The position numbers and the translations under genes were made by a program. Below the pieces are notes generated by a model that did no database searches, had not been told where the DNA came from, and saw only the letters and a program-made list of their open reading frames with translations. From JBMNIZ01 sp050951405 (lineage in GTDB: Bacteria; Bacillota; DULZ01), in contig JBMNIZ010000008.1 of assembly GCA_050951405.1 (NCBI GenBank), forward strand, positions 65,698 through 129,697: a DNA stretch of 64,000 bases, read 5' to 3'. Numbering within the stretch: the first letter of the stretch is position 1; each line of letters starts with the position of its first letter. Shown here piece by piece: positions 55,519 through 64,000 of this stretch.

Positions 55519-56514
55519 TCACCTCTTTTCCACTGGTAATCCAACAGCAGTCATCTTGTCCCTGAACTCGTCCTCATACTCCTCATAGGTATGCACTTTC
55601 ACCGGATAGTTCCAGGGATTGACATGGCGATTAAAACGGCTGTCGTTGGCCATATTCCGGGTGGGGCTGAGGAAAATACCCCCCATGTGGACCAGCTTGC
55701 TAAAGGGGAAATAAGCCAACAGAACACTGACCAGGAAAAGGTGAATATAGAAGAGAACACCTATCCCATCAGGGGGAAGAACAGGTTGAAATGTCACCAA
55801 GCCCATGGCCAGCTCTTTGACGGATTTTACATCCACCCTGAGCCAATACTTCATCAGGATCCCAGTAGCGGCGATACCACCGATTAAGAATAGGGGGAAA
55901 TAGTCTGCACTCAGGGAAATATAGCGAAACTGGGGTACCAGCACCCTTCGCAAAAATAGATAAGTCAAGGCCAACACGATTAAAACATCAGTCACAAGAA
56001 AGGCTTGAAAACCAAAACGGAAAATTCCGTCCAGGCCACTGAGAATATTGACAAAAGCCGGTACCGGTTCGGTGAAAAACCGCAGATGCCGGAGCAAAAT
56101 AATCAACAAGGACCAGTGAAAAGCCAATCCCCCCAGCCAGAGCCACTTTTCCCAGCGATAAGTCAGTTTTGGTCCTTCGTGCAGCTCGGTTTTGGTATTG
56201 CGAAAAAGGGACCGGAAAAGAAGCACCTCCAACAGCATGCGGCCCACCACCCCTGCCGTCGTGGATGGAGAGTCCAGCTTGCTGTCCTTGATCCAGGGCA
56301 ATGATTTCTGCTGGCCGCCGGTGAGAGGAATGCGAAAAGGAACCGGCGTCATGGCCCATTTCAGGATACGGCGCACAAAACCAACCACAAAGATAGCTAG
56401 GGCCAGGTAGGGTACGATTACTCCGAAGAAAAAGTGCATTTGCCCCAGCTCAATGCCCAGCAGCACAAAACCGATCAACAGTATAATGATGACAAAAGAC
56501 AACCCGATGGCCAA
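55519..56514 (-). CDS. dsrM: DsrM, menaquinol-oxidising cytochrome b subunit
   Basis: About 331 residues. The open frame extends to a GTG at 56544, but TTG 56514 has GCGAGGGA 6 bases upstream. About six membrane segments (residues 1-20, 25-45, 110-130, 150-175, 195-215, 240-265) and NarI-like histidines for b haems. It partners DsrK in the DsrMKJOP complex. It follows dsrP, not dsrK, which is an unusual order, and precedes dsrA by 61 bases. The upstream palindrome at 56541-56561 overlaps the alternative GTG start. Confidence 0.88.
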   Translation of the reverse strand: MAIGLSFVIIILLIGFVLLGIELGQMHFFFGVIVPYLALAIFVVGFVRRILKWAMTPVPFRIPLTGGQQKSLPWIKDSKLDSPSTTAGVVGRMLLEVLLFRSLFRNTKTELHEGPKLTYRWEKWLWLGGLAFHWSLLIILLRHLRFFTEPVPAFVNILSGLDGIFRFGFQAFLVTDVLIVLALTYLFLRRVLVPQFRYISLSADYFPLFLIGGIAATGILMKYWLRVDVKSVKELAMGLVTFQPVLPPDGIGVLFYIHLFLVSVLLAYFPFSKLVHMGGIFLSPTRNMANDSRFNRHVNPWNYPVKVHTYEEYEDEFRDKMTAVGLPVEKR

Positions 56515-56540
56515 TTCAATTCCCTCGCTTCCGTTGGCCA

Positions 56541-56561
56541 GCACCTGTTCAGAACAGGTGC
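56541..56561. repeat. Perfect palindrome between dsrP and dsrM
   Basis: Two 10-base arms, GCACCTGTTC and GAACAGGTGC, around a central A. No T run follows, so it is not an ordinary terminator. It could be a protein-binding site or an mRNA processing or stability hairpin. Confidence 0.65.
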
Positions 56562-56567
56562 CGTGTG

Positions 56568-57725
56568 CTAAAATTCAATTTCTTCCTTAACCCCGATAGC
56601 CATCTTGTATAATACCGTAATGATCAGGAAGCCGATGGCCCAGATGCCTACCGTGATTGCCAGTTCAGGCGCGGTGGGCGCATATTCTACTACTGTATGC
56701 AAAGGGTTGGGGATAAAACCCGTCACCACCAAACCTAACCCCTTTTCCAGAAGCATGGCAATGAACACGGCTCCGCAGGCCAGCTTTAAAGTGCTTTCCT
56801 GCTTGCGCGTACGGGGGTTTACCAGAAGTACAAAACCCACTAGAGACAGTAGAGCAAACACCCACATGAAAGGTACCAGGTTTCCATGGCCGTCCAGACC
56901 CCAGAAAAGGTAGAGCAAGCCCTCCATATGTCCGGGCACCTGACTATAAAAGGCAGTAAAGAATTCCAATCCCACGAAAAAGATACTGATGGCCAGAGCA
57001 TAGGTCATGATCACCGACAGTTTCCCCAAAGCCTCTTCTCCCGGATCGAACTTGCTCACCCGTTTCACCACAAAGCATAAGAGGATCAATAAGGCCGGAC
57101 CGGAAACAAAGGCGGAGGCCAGAAAACGGGCGGCCATCAAGGCCGTCAGCCAATAATCCCGTCCGGGCAAGCCTGCATAGAGAAAGGCAGTAACCGTATG
57201 GATGCTGATGGCCCATGGTATGGAAATATAAATCAAAGTCTTGACCCAAGCAGGAGGCTGCAGTGAATTCCTCTCTGCTTCCAGCACATTCCAGCCGATA
57301 ACCAAATTCAAAAGCAGGTAGCCGCTCAATACCACCATGTCCCAAAAAAGGATGGAATTGGGCGTGGGGTGAAAGATAATATTAAACAGACGAGCGGGCT
57401 TGCCCAGGTCAACGATCACAAAAAGCACGCACATGATCACAGCGGCCACTGCCAGGAATTCACCAAAAATAGTGATCCGCCCAAAAGACTTCACATCATG
57501 CAGGTAGTAAGGCAGTACCACTGTCACAGCCGATGCGGCTATTCCCACGAAAAAGGTCAACTGCGCAATATAAAGAGCCCAGGAAACATCCCGGGACATG
57601 CCGGTAACAGTCAGTCCCTGATTTAACTGCCAGAGATAACAGCCAAATCCTACTCCGGCAATGGCTAAGAGGATAATAATCCAACCCCAATATTTAGGGC
57701 TTCCCTTCAGGGCTTTGTCTAACAT
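56568..57725 (-). CDS. dsrP: DsrP, NrfD-family membrane subunit
   Basis: About 385 residues from ATG 57725 (GGGAGGGG upstream). Ten hydrophobic segments. NrfD/DsrP family signatures are DVSWALYIAQLTFFVGIAASAV near the N-terminus and GLPGRDYWLTALMAARFLASAF in the middle. DsrP exchanges electrons between menaquinone and the periplasmic DsrO/DsrJ. It follows dsrO by 31 bases. Confidence 0.9.
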   Translation of the reverse strand: MLDKALKGSPKYWGWIIILLAIAGVGFGCYLWQLNQGLTVTGMSRDVSWALYIAQLTFFVGIAASAVTVVLPYYLHDVKSFGRITIFGEFLAVAAVIMCVLFVIVDLGKPARLFNIIFHPTPNSILFWDMVVLSGYLLLNLVIGWNVLEAERNSLQPPAWVKTLIYISIPWAISIHTVTAFLYAGLPGRDYWLTALMAARFLASAFVSGPALLILLCFVVKRVSKFDPGEEALGKLSVIMTYALAISIFFVGLEFFTAFYSQVPGHMEGLLYLFWGLDGHGNLVPFMWVFALLSLVGFVLLVNPRTRKQESTLKLACGAVFIAMLLEKGLGLVVTGFIPNPLHTVVEYAPTAPELAITVGIWAIGFLIITVLYKMAIGVKEEIEF

Positions 57726-57756
57726 TTGCACCCCTCCCCCACATGGCAAAATAATT

Positions 57757-58521
57757 CTAGATCAAATAGTAGACTTTTGGATCGGTACCCAGTTGAGGTT
57801 TTCTCTGCAAGCTATAGCGCTGGCGCAGAATTTCCCTCACTTCTGATTGAGGGTCCGACAGGTCCCCGAAGATCAACGCCCCATAGGAACAGGCCTCAAC
57901 ACAGCTTGGCCGGAGTCCTTCCTCTAGTCTTTCGGCACAGAAGTTGCATTTCTCCACCACGCCCTTTTCCCGGGTGGGATACGTCATTTCCCGTTCGGGA
58001 ATAAAGGGCCGTGGGTCTCGGAAATTGAAGCTCCTGGCACCATAGGGGCAGGCAGCCATACAGTAACGACAGCCGATGCAGCGGTGGTAATCCATGGTCA
58101 CCACTCCCTCTGCACTCTTAAAGGTGGCCTTGGTAGGACAGACTCGCACACAAGGTGGATTGTCACAGTGATTGCAAAGAGTCACTACCGGTTTTTCCTT
58201 GATACCTTCTGGCAGGAAATCATGCTGCTGGCCGGGTAATACTTTTTCAAAAGGCGCCAGCCAGATCCATTTGATTTCATCCTTGGGCTCATTCATTTGA
58301 GGAATATTATGGGCTTTGTTGCAGGCATTGAGGCAGTCATGGCAACCAGCTTGCTGCCCGGCCCAACATTTCTGTAGATCCACAGCCAAGGCCCATTTTG
58401 GAGCCGGCATCCCTTGCCCGGCCTGAACTTTTCTGCCGAAACTCTTTGTGGCCGATACCATCCCGGCTCCCAGGGCGCCAAAGCCACCGACAATGAGGAA
58501 ATTCCTTCGATTGATTTTCAT
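57757..58521 (-). CDS. dsrO: DsrO, periplasmic Fe-S subunit with Tat signal
   Basis: About 254 residues from ATG 58521 (GGAGGGG upstream), chosen because it places the Tat motif NRRNFLIVGGFGALGAG at the N-terminus. Cluster motifs include CWAGQQAGCHDCLNAC, CNHCDNPPCVRVC, CIGCRYCMAAC and CNFCAERLEEGLRPSC. It passes electrons between DsrJ and DsrP. The start is 3 bases after the dsrJ stop. Confidence 0.93.
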   Translation of the reverse strand: MKINRRNFLIVGGFGALGAGMVSATKSFGRKVQAGQGMPAPKWALAVDLQKCWAGQQAGCHDCLNACNKAHNIPQMNEPKDEIKWIWLAPFEKVLPGQQHDFLPEGIKEKPVVTLCNHCDNPPCVRVCPTKATFKSAEGVVTMDYHRCIGCRYCMAACPYGARSFNFRDPRPFIPEREMTYPTREKGVVEKCNFCAERLEEGLRPSCVEACSYGALIFGDLSDPQSEVREILRQRYSLQRKPQLGTDPKVYYLI

Positions 58522-58523
58522 GG

Positions 58524-58916
58524 CTAATTCCCCTCCGGCTCTAAATGACAGGTCCAGCAATCAGGCGTAATACCAGCATAATCATGACATTGATCGCAAA
58601 AATCAGCTTTGTTGGAGTGGCAGGAAAGACAGGTATTCTGCAAACTCATCTGGTATTCAGTCCCATCTGCAGCAGTATAAACCCGGTTCCCCTCCCGGAC
58701 CACCTGGTTTCTCCAATCGTCCAAAAGCTGCATGTGGTTTTCACGCATAACTGCAGCCGGTTCCACGCATTTTTTTTCACTTAATTGTTGAATAACAGGG
58801 GTATCCAAGTCCAGTTCGGGGGCAGCAGTAGATCTTCCAATAGCATTCCAGAAGGGGAAGGTAACCAGAACCAGAAAAATACATACCCCCACAAGAATCC
58901 TGCCTCCGTTATACAT
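58524..58916 (-). CDS. dsrJ: DsrJ, triheme cytochrome c
   Basis: About 130 residues from ATG 58916, which overlaps the dsrK stop codon by 8 bases and has GGAGGATGGAG upstream. An uncleaved or cleaved N-terminal anchor (ILVGVCIFLVLVTFPFW) is followed by three CxxCH haem sites (CLSCH, CDQCH, CWTCH). A conserved Cys in KKCVEPAAVMRENHM corresponds to the DsrJ cysteine that gives one haem mixed His/Cys ligation. DsrJ is the periplasmic subunit of DsrMKJOP. Confidence 0.93.
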   Translation of the reverse strand: MYNGGRILVGVCIFLVLVTFPFWNAIGRSTAAPELDLDTPVIQQLSEKKCVEPAAVMRENHMQLLDDWRNQVVREGNRVYTAADGTEYQMSLQNTCLSCHSNKADFCDQCHDYAGITPDCWTCHLEPEGN

Positions 58917-60525
58917 CTCCATCCTCCTCCGCTCCCGGCAGGGGCTCGCCACGCAAGTCGGTAGTTCTCTCCTTTTCTCCCTTGAGAATAAGAGCATTTC
59001 CCAAAAGTTCGTGAACACCAGCCACCTCTACCCCGGGTACCCAATAATCCATCAAGGCGGGCAATACTGCCCGATCAATAGCGCAGATACAGGCTAACAT
59101 GTTGACCCCGTATTTCTCCCGTACGTACTGGACAGCATTGGCCCTGGGCAATCCCCCTCGCATCCTGAGTTCCATCACCTCATCCGCATTCAGTCCCGAA
59201 CCGCTGCCGCAGCAAAAAGTTTGCTCCCTGATAGTATTTTCTGGCATTTCATGGAAATGACGACAGACGTTTTTAATAATATACCGGGGCTCATCCAAAA
59301 TCCCCATTCCCCGGGAAGTATTGCAGGAATCATGAAAAGTGACCTTCAAGTGATCATTGCGAGACGGATCCAGCTTCAGTTTGTTATGTTTGATTAGATC
59401 GGCGGTAAATTCGCAGATATGCACCATCTTGGTTGATTTGGCATTCTCGAATCTAGTCCCGGTAATGGGAGAAACGGGCTCTTCCATAAAATCCGCCGGG
59501 CCATTCATGGTATCCATGTACTGGTGAAGAACACGCCACATATGGCCACATTCTCCCCCGAGCATCCACTTAACTCCCAGCCTCTTAGCCTCGGCATAGA
59601 GCTTGGCGTTCAGCCTCTTCATCATTTCATGGGAAGTAAATAAGCCGAAGTTTCCTCCCTCGGAAGCATAGGTACTCCAGGTGTAATCAAGTCCTAGTTC
59701 GTGAAAAAGCATCATGTAGCCCATCAGGTTATAAGTGCCTGGGTCAGCAAAAATGTCACCGGAAGGTACAACGAAGAGTATCTCAGCGCCCTTTCTGTTG
59801 AAAGTAGGTTCCAACCTGATACCCGTAATATCTTCAATCTCATCTACGTAGAATTCGATCATGTCCACCAGGGCATGAGGCTGAATACCCAGGTGGTTGC
59901 CTGTCCTGTAGCAATTAGCCACAGAGGCAACAACCCAATCAATATTACAGCCCACCAGGTTGAGAAGCTCCCTGGCGATAATGGTTATCTCCGCAGTATC
60001 AATACCATAGGGACAAAAAAGGGAACACCGGCGACATTCAGAACACTGGAAAAAATAGTAGAACCATTCTTTCAGAACTTCCTCGTCTAGTTTGCGGGCC
60101 CCGGCAAATTTGCCCAGAATCCTTCCCGCAGTGGTGAAATCCTTTCGATAGACCGAACGGAGTAATTCCGCCCTGAGCACCGGCATATTCTTCGGATCAC
60201 CGGAACCGATATAATAATGACATTTGTCCGCACAAGCCCCGCATCTGACACAAATATCCATGAAAAGCCGCAAAGAGCGATACTTATCCAGTCTTTCCCG
60301 CAAGCCTTCCAGGATTATTTCCTGCCAGTTCTCAGGCAGCTTCCAGTCCTCATCTTTCGGAGACCAATCCCTGGGGTTAGGCAGGCCCAACACTTCCAAG
60401 TTGTGCGGCTTGCCGCCATAGCTCCAAAAACCCGGCTTATACTCTACCGGGACCTCCAACCAGTTTGTTTTTGGCGGTCGGTAATTAATTTTGGCCAACT
60501 GGTCCGGTTTAGGAATTGATGCCAT
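58909..60525 (-). CDS. dsrK: DsrK, HdrD-like catalytic iron-sulfur subunit
   Basis: 538 residues. [4Fe-4S] motifs CVRCGACADKC and CSECRRCSLFC at residues about 90-180; CCG-domain cysteines in TFHDSCNTSRGMGI and EQTFCCGSGSGLNADE, the proposed site for DsrC-trisulfide reduction. It is a paralogue of the protein at 46513 (same length and layout). It leads the K-J-O-P-M-A-B-D gene order and follows an RsbRD_N protein by 48 bases. Confidence 0.93.
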   Translation of the reverse strand: MASIPKPDQLAKINYRPPKTNWLEVPVEYKPGFWSYGGKPHNLEVLGLPNPRDWSPKDEDWKLPENWQEIILEGLRERLDKYRSLRLFMDICVRCGACADKCHYYIGSGDPKNMPVLRAELLRSVYRKDFTTAGRILGKFAGARKLDEEVLKEWFYYFFQCSECRRCSLFCPYGIDTAEITIIARELLNLVGCNIDWVVASVANCYRTGNHLGIQPHALVDMIEFYVDEIEDITGIRLEPTFNRKGAEILFVVPSGDIFADPGTYNLMGYMMLFHELGLDYTWSTYASEGGNFGLFTSHEMMKRLNAKLYAEAKRLGVKWMLGGECGHMWRVLHQYMDTMNGPADFMEEPVSPITGTRFENAKSTKMVHICEFTADLIKHNKLKLDPSRNDHLKVTFHDSCNTSRGMGILDEPRYIIKNVCRHFHEMPENTIREQTFCCGSGSGLNADEVMELRMRGGLPRANAVQYVREKYGVNMLACICAIDRAVLPALMDYWVPGVEVAGVHELLGNALILKGEKERTTDLRGEPLPGAEEDGDV

Positions 60526-60573
60526 AAAGATCCCTCACTTCCTTATCAGGTGCAAAGAATAAATCCGATGGTT

Positions 60574-61092
60574 TTATGTCCGCAGCTTTTCAGTTTCCTG
60601 GTTGAGCCGGCGGCGAAAAACCTCAATGCTGTTTTTCAGCTCCTTCACCTTGATCTCATAAAGCCTTTCCCGGTACTGGGAATACACATCAAATGCCAGC
60701 AAAACGAGGGAATCAACTTTTTCCTCAAAAGCCAACCAGCTTTCGACCGTCACCTTGACCTGTGGTTCCCTTTTCTTTACTTCCTCCCTGACCACTTCTT
60801 TTAAGCGAAGAACGAAACTTACGGCCTGGGACGGCGCAAAATCCTGGACAGCTCTTACCTGCAATATCTTTTCCAAATAGAGATGGATCTGGGGGGAAGC
60901 CTTTTCCAACAGCAGCTCTCGGTACAGGCCTTCTAATCCCTCATACAGGGCATGCCCTACCGGATTGGCGAACTGATCCTTCTCGTTCCGGAGAAAGCGA
61001 GCGGTCTCCGGGGCATATTCGGCAAAAACCCCTTGGAACCACCTGTCAAAAACCTCCTCCCGGTAAGAAAAAAGAAATTCCTCCATCCTCAT
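60574..61092 (-). CDS. RsbRD N-terminal-domain protein upstream of dsrK
   Basis: 172 residues, all helical, one RsbRD_N-like domain (FLFSYREEVFDRWFQGVFAEY, then a long C-terminal helix LKNSIEVFRRRLNQETEKL). Such proteins often precede dsrMKJOP in sulfate reducers and may be sensors; in Bacillus RsbR-type proteins the domain is a globin-like sensor. The ATG follows AAGGAGG by 8 bases. It is the first gene of the sulfur-respiration run. Function not proven. Confidence 0.75.
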   Translation of the reverse strand: MRMEEFLFSYREEVFDRWFQGVFAEYAPETARFLRNEKDQFANPVGHALYEGLEGLYRELLLEKASPQIHLYLEKILQVRAVQDFAPSQAVSFVLRLKEVVREEVKKREPQVKVTVESWLAFEEKVDSLVLLAFDVYSQYRERLYEIKVKELKNSIEVFRRRLNQETEKLRT

Positions 61093-61318
61093 GGACAGCT
61101 CCTCCTTTGGAGCAAGTTCATAAAATCTTTTTCACATAAAAAGCACCATCCCATCCTCACTAATAGTCCTATTCGCCGTCCTTGAACATTTTCCTGCTGG
61201 ATTTTTCGCTTTTTAGTAAATATTTTTTTGTTCTTTATAAGGTGCACCACGGAGATCTTTTCGTGGATAATAAATTCAGACGATTTTTTTGGTATTAATT
61301 TATAACGTAAAAATTATC
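61093..61318. other. Leader/promoter region of the dsr gene run (no gene)
   Basis: An AT-rich stretch that must hold the promoter of the dsr run, as all genes to its left point away. I see no good TTGACA/TATAAT pair on the minus strand. Confidence 0.4.
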
Positions 61319-62437
61319 TCATAATTCCAAATACAATTCCTTGCCTGCTTCGCCGGCGAAAAGACTCAGCCAGAGCCCTTGCAGTTTCACCCCGGCAGGC
61401 AATCTTTCAAAGCAAACTTCCAGCACTCCTGTGTCCGGCTGCCCGCCTCCTTGCCTAACGGCTTTTCCTCCAGAATGATCGGGTTATAATTGCCCCCTTC
61501 CTTATCCACCAGGATTCCGCATCCAGGAAGGCAATCTCCCTCTCCTCCGGCCCGGATATTTCCAGGACGAGCCGGGGCAGAGAAGTTCTCATCAATCAAG
61601 AAGCCGCTGCACTCTCAAGCCTAATACTTTCCAGTCCCTGGAAAATCAGTTTCAGGAAAAGGCCCAAACGAAAACAGACCGGGGCCAGCAGCCACAAGGG
61701 ACGGCTGCCTTCCCATCTCACCCGCCGGAGCAATCCGGAGTCTCGGAAAAAATATTGCCGGGATTGGCCGGACTATCTCCCCTGAAAGGCTTCAATGATT
61801 CTCAGCTTGAGCGGGAATCTCCCCGGCAGGGAAGTCGGGAAAACACAAATAGAGATCACGATAATTGCCTGCCAGCACGGTTTGCCTGGCCCAGAGGTCG
61901 TTGGGCAAATCGACAAAGGAATCACTGATCTCTACTCCATTTTGGAAACTATAAGAATCGTAAAGGTAATGCCTTCCTCCGGCTGTCTAACCAGCTGCAG
62001 TGCCTTCCCCCACCCCTTCTTCAGACTGAAGTCCAGGCTCTCATATAAACGGAGCTGAACATACAGATCCCCGTCCCTTTCTGCCGAACCCCACCACATC
62101 CATTGTCGGGCGAACCGTGCAGAGACGGTTTCCTGCCAATCCAGGGCCGGGAGCAGCTCTGGCACTTCTCCCGGGAGAAAGGTTCACTTTAATTGACCGC
62201 TGCTGCTTCGAACCAAGTATGCAAGCGGGGGCCCTCGGCCAGGTCGCTGGGTTCCAAGCCTAAAGGCCGAAAGGTGACGAACCGGAAAATAAACAGATCC
62301 GCAATGACAGCTGCCGCCAAGACCAGGACGGTCACGGAAAAAGCCCGAGGAGCGCTTGCCTTTACGCGCCGGGCCCGTTTCAATTGGCTCCATACACGCT
62401 TTACCCCCATCAATCTGCCGGATAGTCCGTTAATCAC
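61319..62437 (-). pseudogene. Disrupted gene of unknown function with an N-terminal membrane segment
   Basis: Minus-strand fragments in changing frames suggest one gene of about 370 residues: 62437-62189 (MINGLSGRLMGVKRVWSQLK, one membrane segment near residue 35-55), then 62165-61932 (LDWQETVSARFARQWMWWG), then LPNDLWARQTVLAGNYRDL, and a tail AGVKLQGLWLSLFAGEAG ending at 61319. At least four frame changes are needed. I do not recognise the family. The group II intron ends just before its start. Confidence 0.5.
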
Positions 62438-62440
62438 TGG

Positions 62441-63948
62441 ATAATCAAGTAGGAGGGGATGATTAACCCCCGTCCTCTCACAATACCGTACGTACCGTTC
62501 GGTATACGGCGGTTCACCAAGCTTGACGAATTTGATGATAACGTGCGGTTAAACTCATTAAACCCTGGTTTTGCCAATAGGCATTGTTCAGGGCGTTATT
62601 TAATTCCAGGGACATGTACCAGTATCCTTTGCGAGCATTGGCCATCATTTGAACTGCTTTCCCGGAAAAGCCCAGAGCCCGCAGTTCCCGGTACCGGGTC
62701 CGAACACGCTTCCGTTGTTTCCAGATGCACATTCTCAGTCTCCGCTTTAGCCATCCCTCAAGTTCCTGGAGTTTACTTGGCGTCTCCGCCAGGGCATAGT
62801 AGCCTAGCCAGCCTCCAAGGTACGAATTGAGCTTGCGAATGCGCTCTGACATGCTGCTTTCGGCTCTGCTCCGGGAGGTCATCTCCCGGATATTGTTCTT
62901 CACTCGGTTGATGGTTTGCCGTGCTAGTCTGATACCTATTCCGTCTTTCCGGTGGCACATGCTAAACCCCAGATACTTCCGCTTCCACGGCCTGTCTACG
63001 GCACTCTTTGTCTCATTCACTTTGAGTTTTAACTTCTCCTTGAGGAAGGTCTTGATATTTTCCATTACTCGTTCTCCGGCTCGCCTGCTTCGAGCGTAGA
63101 TGTTAAAGTCGTCTGCGTAGCGTACGGACTTGTGCCTGCGTCTTTTTAATTCCCGGTCCAGGTCGTCAAGTAGGATATTGGCCAAAAGGGGACTTAAGGG
63201 CCCTCCTTGTGGTGTTCCTTCATCGGTACTCATGACTACTTCGTTGACCATAACTTCGGCTTGTAGATAACGGCGAATGAGTTTCAGCACCCGCTTGTCT
63301 TTGATTTTGCGGGCTGCTCTCGCTATTAAAATGTCATGATTGACGCGGTCAAAGAATTTTTCCATGTCCATATCCACTACTCAGGTATAGCCTTCCTCTA
63401 CGTACTTCCTCGCTTGTCTGACCGCTTCATGACCCCTCCGTCCGGGTCGAAACCCGTAACTGAACGGGGAGAATTCTGGGTCAAAGATAGGGGTGAGTAC
63501 TTGCAAGAGTGCTTGTTGGATAAGGCGGTCTACGGCGGTTGGGATACCTAATAGCCTTGTTCCGCCGCCTGGTTTCGGGATTTCGACCCGGCGTACCGGT
63601 TGGGGCTGATAGGTTCCCTGGAAGAGTTCTTTGCCAATCCTGGCCCAGTGCTGTCGTATATAGCGTTTGCCGTAACATTATCAATACCTGGGGCACCTTT
63701 GTTCTCTTCTACCCGCCACATCTACTCTCGGCAGCCTTCGGTAGCAAGGACTTCGCTTTGGTTTGCAAGCTCATCCAACTGCCGCTAGTCTTCTATGTGG
63801 TTCCTGTTTGTCGGGGTCGGGCCGGAGCTTTGCCGCCGACTTCCTTCAGATTCCACCTCACGACGGACACCCTTGTCTTAAGCTACGGCTACTGCTACCT
63901 TCGCCATTCGGGACTTTCACCCTATAGACAGCGCCCATGCCGGGTGCA
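62441..63948 (-). mobile_element. Group II intron, class-C-like
   Basis: The 5' end GTGCACCCGGCATGGGC (63948 downward) and the following conserved segments match the start of class C group II introns. The 3' end carries a domain V-like hairpin at 62513-62484 (CCGTATACCGAACGGTACG with a CGC near its base) and a domain VI-like hairpin ending CCTACTTGAT. It encodes a reverse transcriptase. It sits directly after a hairpin with a TTCG loop, the class C target pattern. About 1.5 kb, slightly short. Confidence 0.85.
62514..63774 (-). pseudogene. ltrA: Group II intron reverse transcriptase/maturase, inactivated
   Basis: About 420 codons, normal for a class C RT. Motifs: EGTPQGGPLSPLLANILLDD, the catalytic YADDFNIYARSRRAGERVM, and a maturase region rich in Arg/Trp. 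The start (ATG 63774, QTKAKSLLPKA) and the NKGAPGID motif lie in other frames than the rest, so there is at least one frameshift upstream of 63690. An in-frame TGA at 63383-63381 stands where relatives have Trp (EGYT-x-VVDMDMEKFFDRVNHD). The protein cannot be made whole, so mobility would need help in trans. Confidence 0.85.
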
Positions 63949-63955
63949 CAATACA

Positions 63956-63979
63956 GACCGGCCGGCCGAAGCCGGCCGG
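63956..63979 (-). terminator. Terminator-like hairpin with C(UUCG)G loop, target of the group II intron
   Basis: Arms ACCGGCCGGC and GCCGGCCGGT around TTCG on the minus strand, followed by CTGTATT and then the intron start. The gene it would terminate lies beyond the window. Confidence 0.75.
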
Positions 63980-64000
63980 TATAGGAATAATATCCTTCCT

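Noticed and set aside
63381..63383. In-frame TGA in the intron reverse transcriptase as selenocysteine
   Set aside because: Relatives have Trp here and the gene has another frameshift, so it is simply a nonsense mutation.
1..64000. CRISPR arrays, tRNA and rRNA genes
   Set aside because: No regularly spaced repeats and no recognisable tRNA or rRNA segments were seen by eye.

Overview
The window looks like the chromosome of an anaerobic, motile, Gram-positive bacterium of the Clostridia (Peptococcaceae, Moorellia or Ammonificales kind) that respires sulfite or sulfate. The basis is the gene set: flagellar and chemotaxis genes, an AddAB (not RecBCD) recombination system, YhaM/YhaN/YhaO, a Bacillus-type SOS box, strong AGGAGG ribosome binding sites with many GTG/TTG starts, and a full dissimilatory sulfite reductase (dsr) locus. 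No sat, aprAB or qmo is in the window, so sulfate and sulfite reduction cannot be told apart here. No rRNA, tRNA or CRISPR array was recognised.

Layout. 0-9.8 kb (minus strand): cheW-cheA-cheB-flgM-flgN-flgK-flgL, preceded by a FapA-family gene and a YigZ/IMPACT gene. 10-11.7 kb: a ferredoxin and an AT-rich insertion sequence with about 40-bp inverted repeats. 11.8-16.4 kb: an SOS-type mutasome cassette (imuB, a DUF6504-like gene, dnaE2) behind a near-consensus promoter with an SOS box over its start point; dnaE2 is frame-disrupted. 16.5-20 kb: a stand-alone siroheme/[4Fe-4S] reductase-like protein, a small membrane protein and two paralogous hexaheme lipoprotein cytochromes, each with its own promoter and terminator. 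20.3-23.6 kb (plus): a TPP riboswitch controlling a thiamine-binding protein and a ThiXYZ-like ABC importer. 23.5-36.5 kb (minus): yhaM-yhaO-yhaN-addB-addA, with overlaps between most members. 36.8-40.2 kb: two small plus-strand ORFs (one with an in-frame TGA) and larE-larB-larC for the nickel pincer cofactor. 40.3-46.1 kb: a GltB-like FMN protein, an orphan HybA/HybB module with a 48-residue membrane protein, and a YeiH-type transporter.

46.5-61.1 kb (minus) is the sulfur-respiration locus. From upstream to downstream: an RsbRD_N protein, dsrK, dsrJ, dsrO, dsrP, dsrM, dsrA, dsrB, dsrD, a ferredoxin, dsrC, a CoA-disulfide-reductase/rhodanese fusion, a DsrN/CbiA-type amidase, then a second dsrM-like and dsrK-like pair. 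DsrAB reduces sulfite onto DsrC; DsrMKJOP links the menaquinone pool and periplasm to DsrC; DsrN would amidate siroheme. 61.3-64 kb holds a disrupted unknown gene and a class-C-like group II intron sitting just after a C(UUCG)G terminator-like hairpin; its reverse transcriptase carries a nonsense codon and at least one frameshift.

A recurring feature is small indels: dnaE2, the siroheme protein, thiX, larC, yeiH, the CoA-disulfide reductase, dsrB, the intron RT and the gene at 61.3-62.4 kb all lose frame. Some indels are in homopolymers and one hits dsrB, which should be essential for this metabolism, so sequence error is a serious alternative to gene decay.
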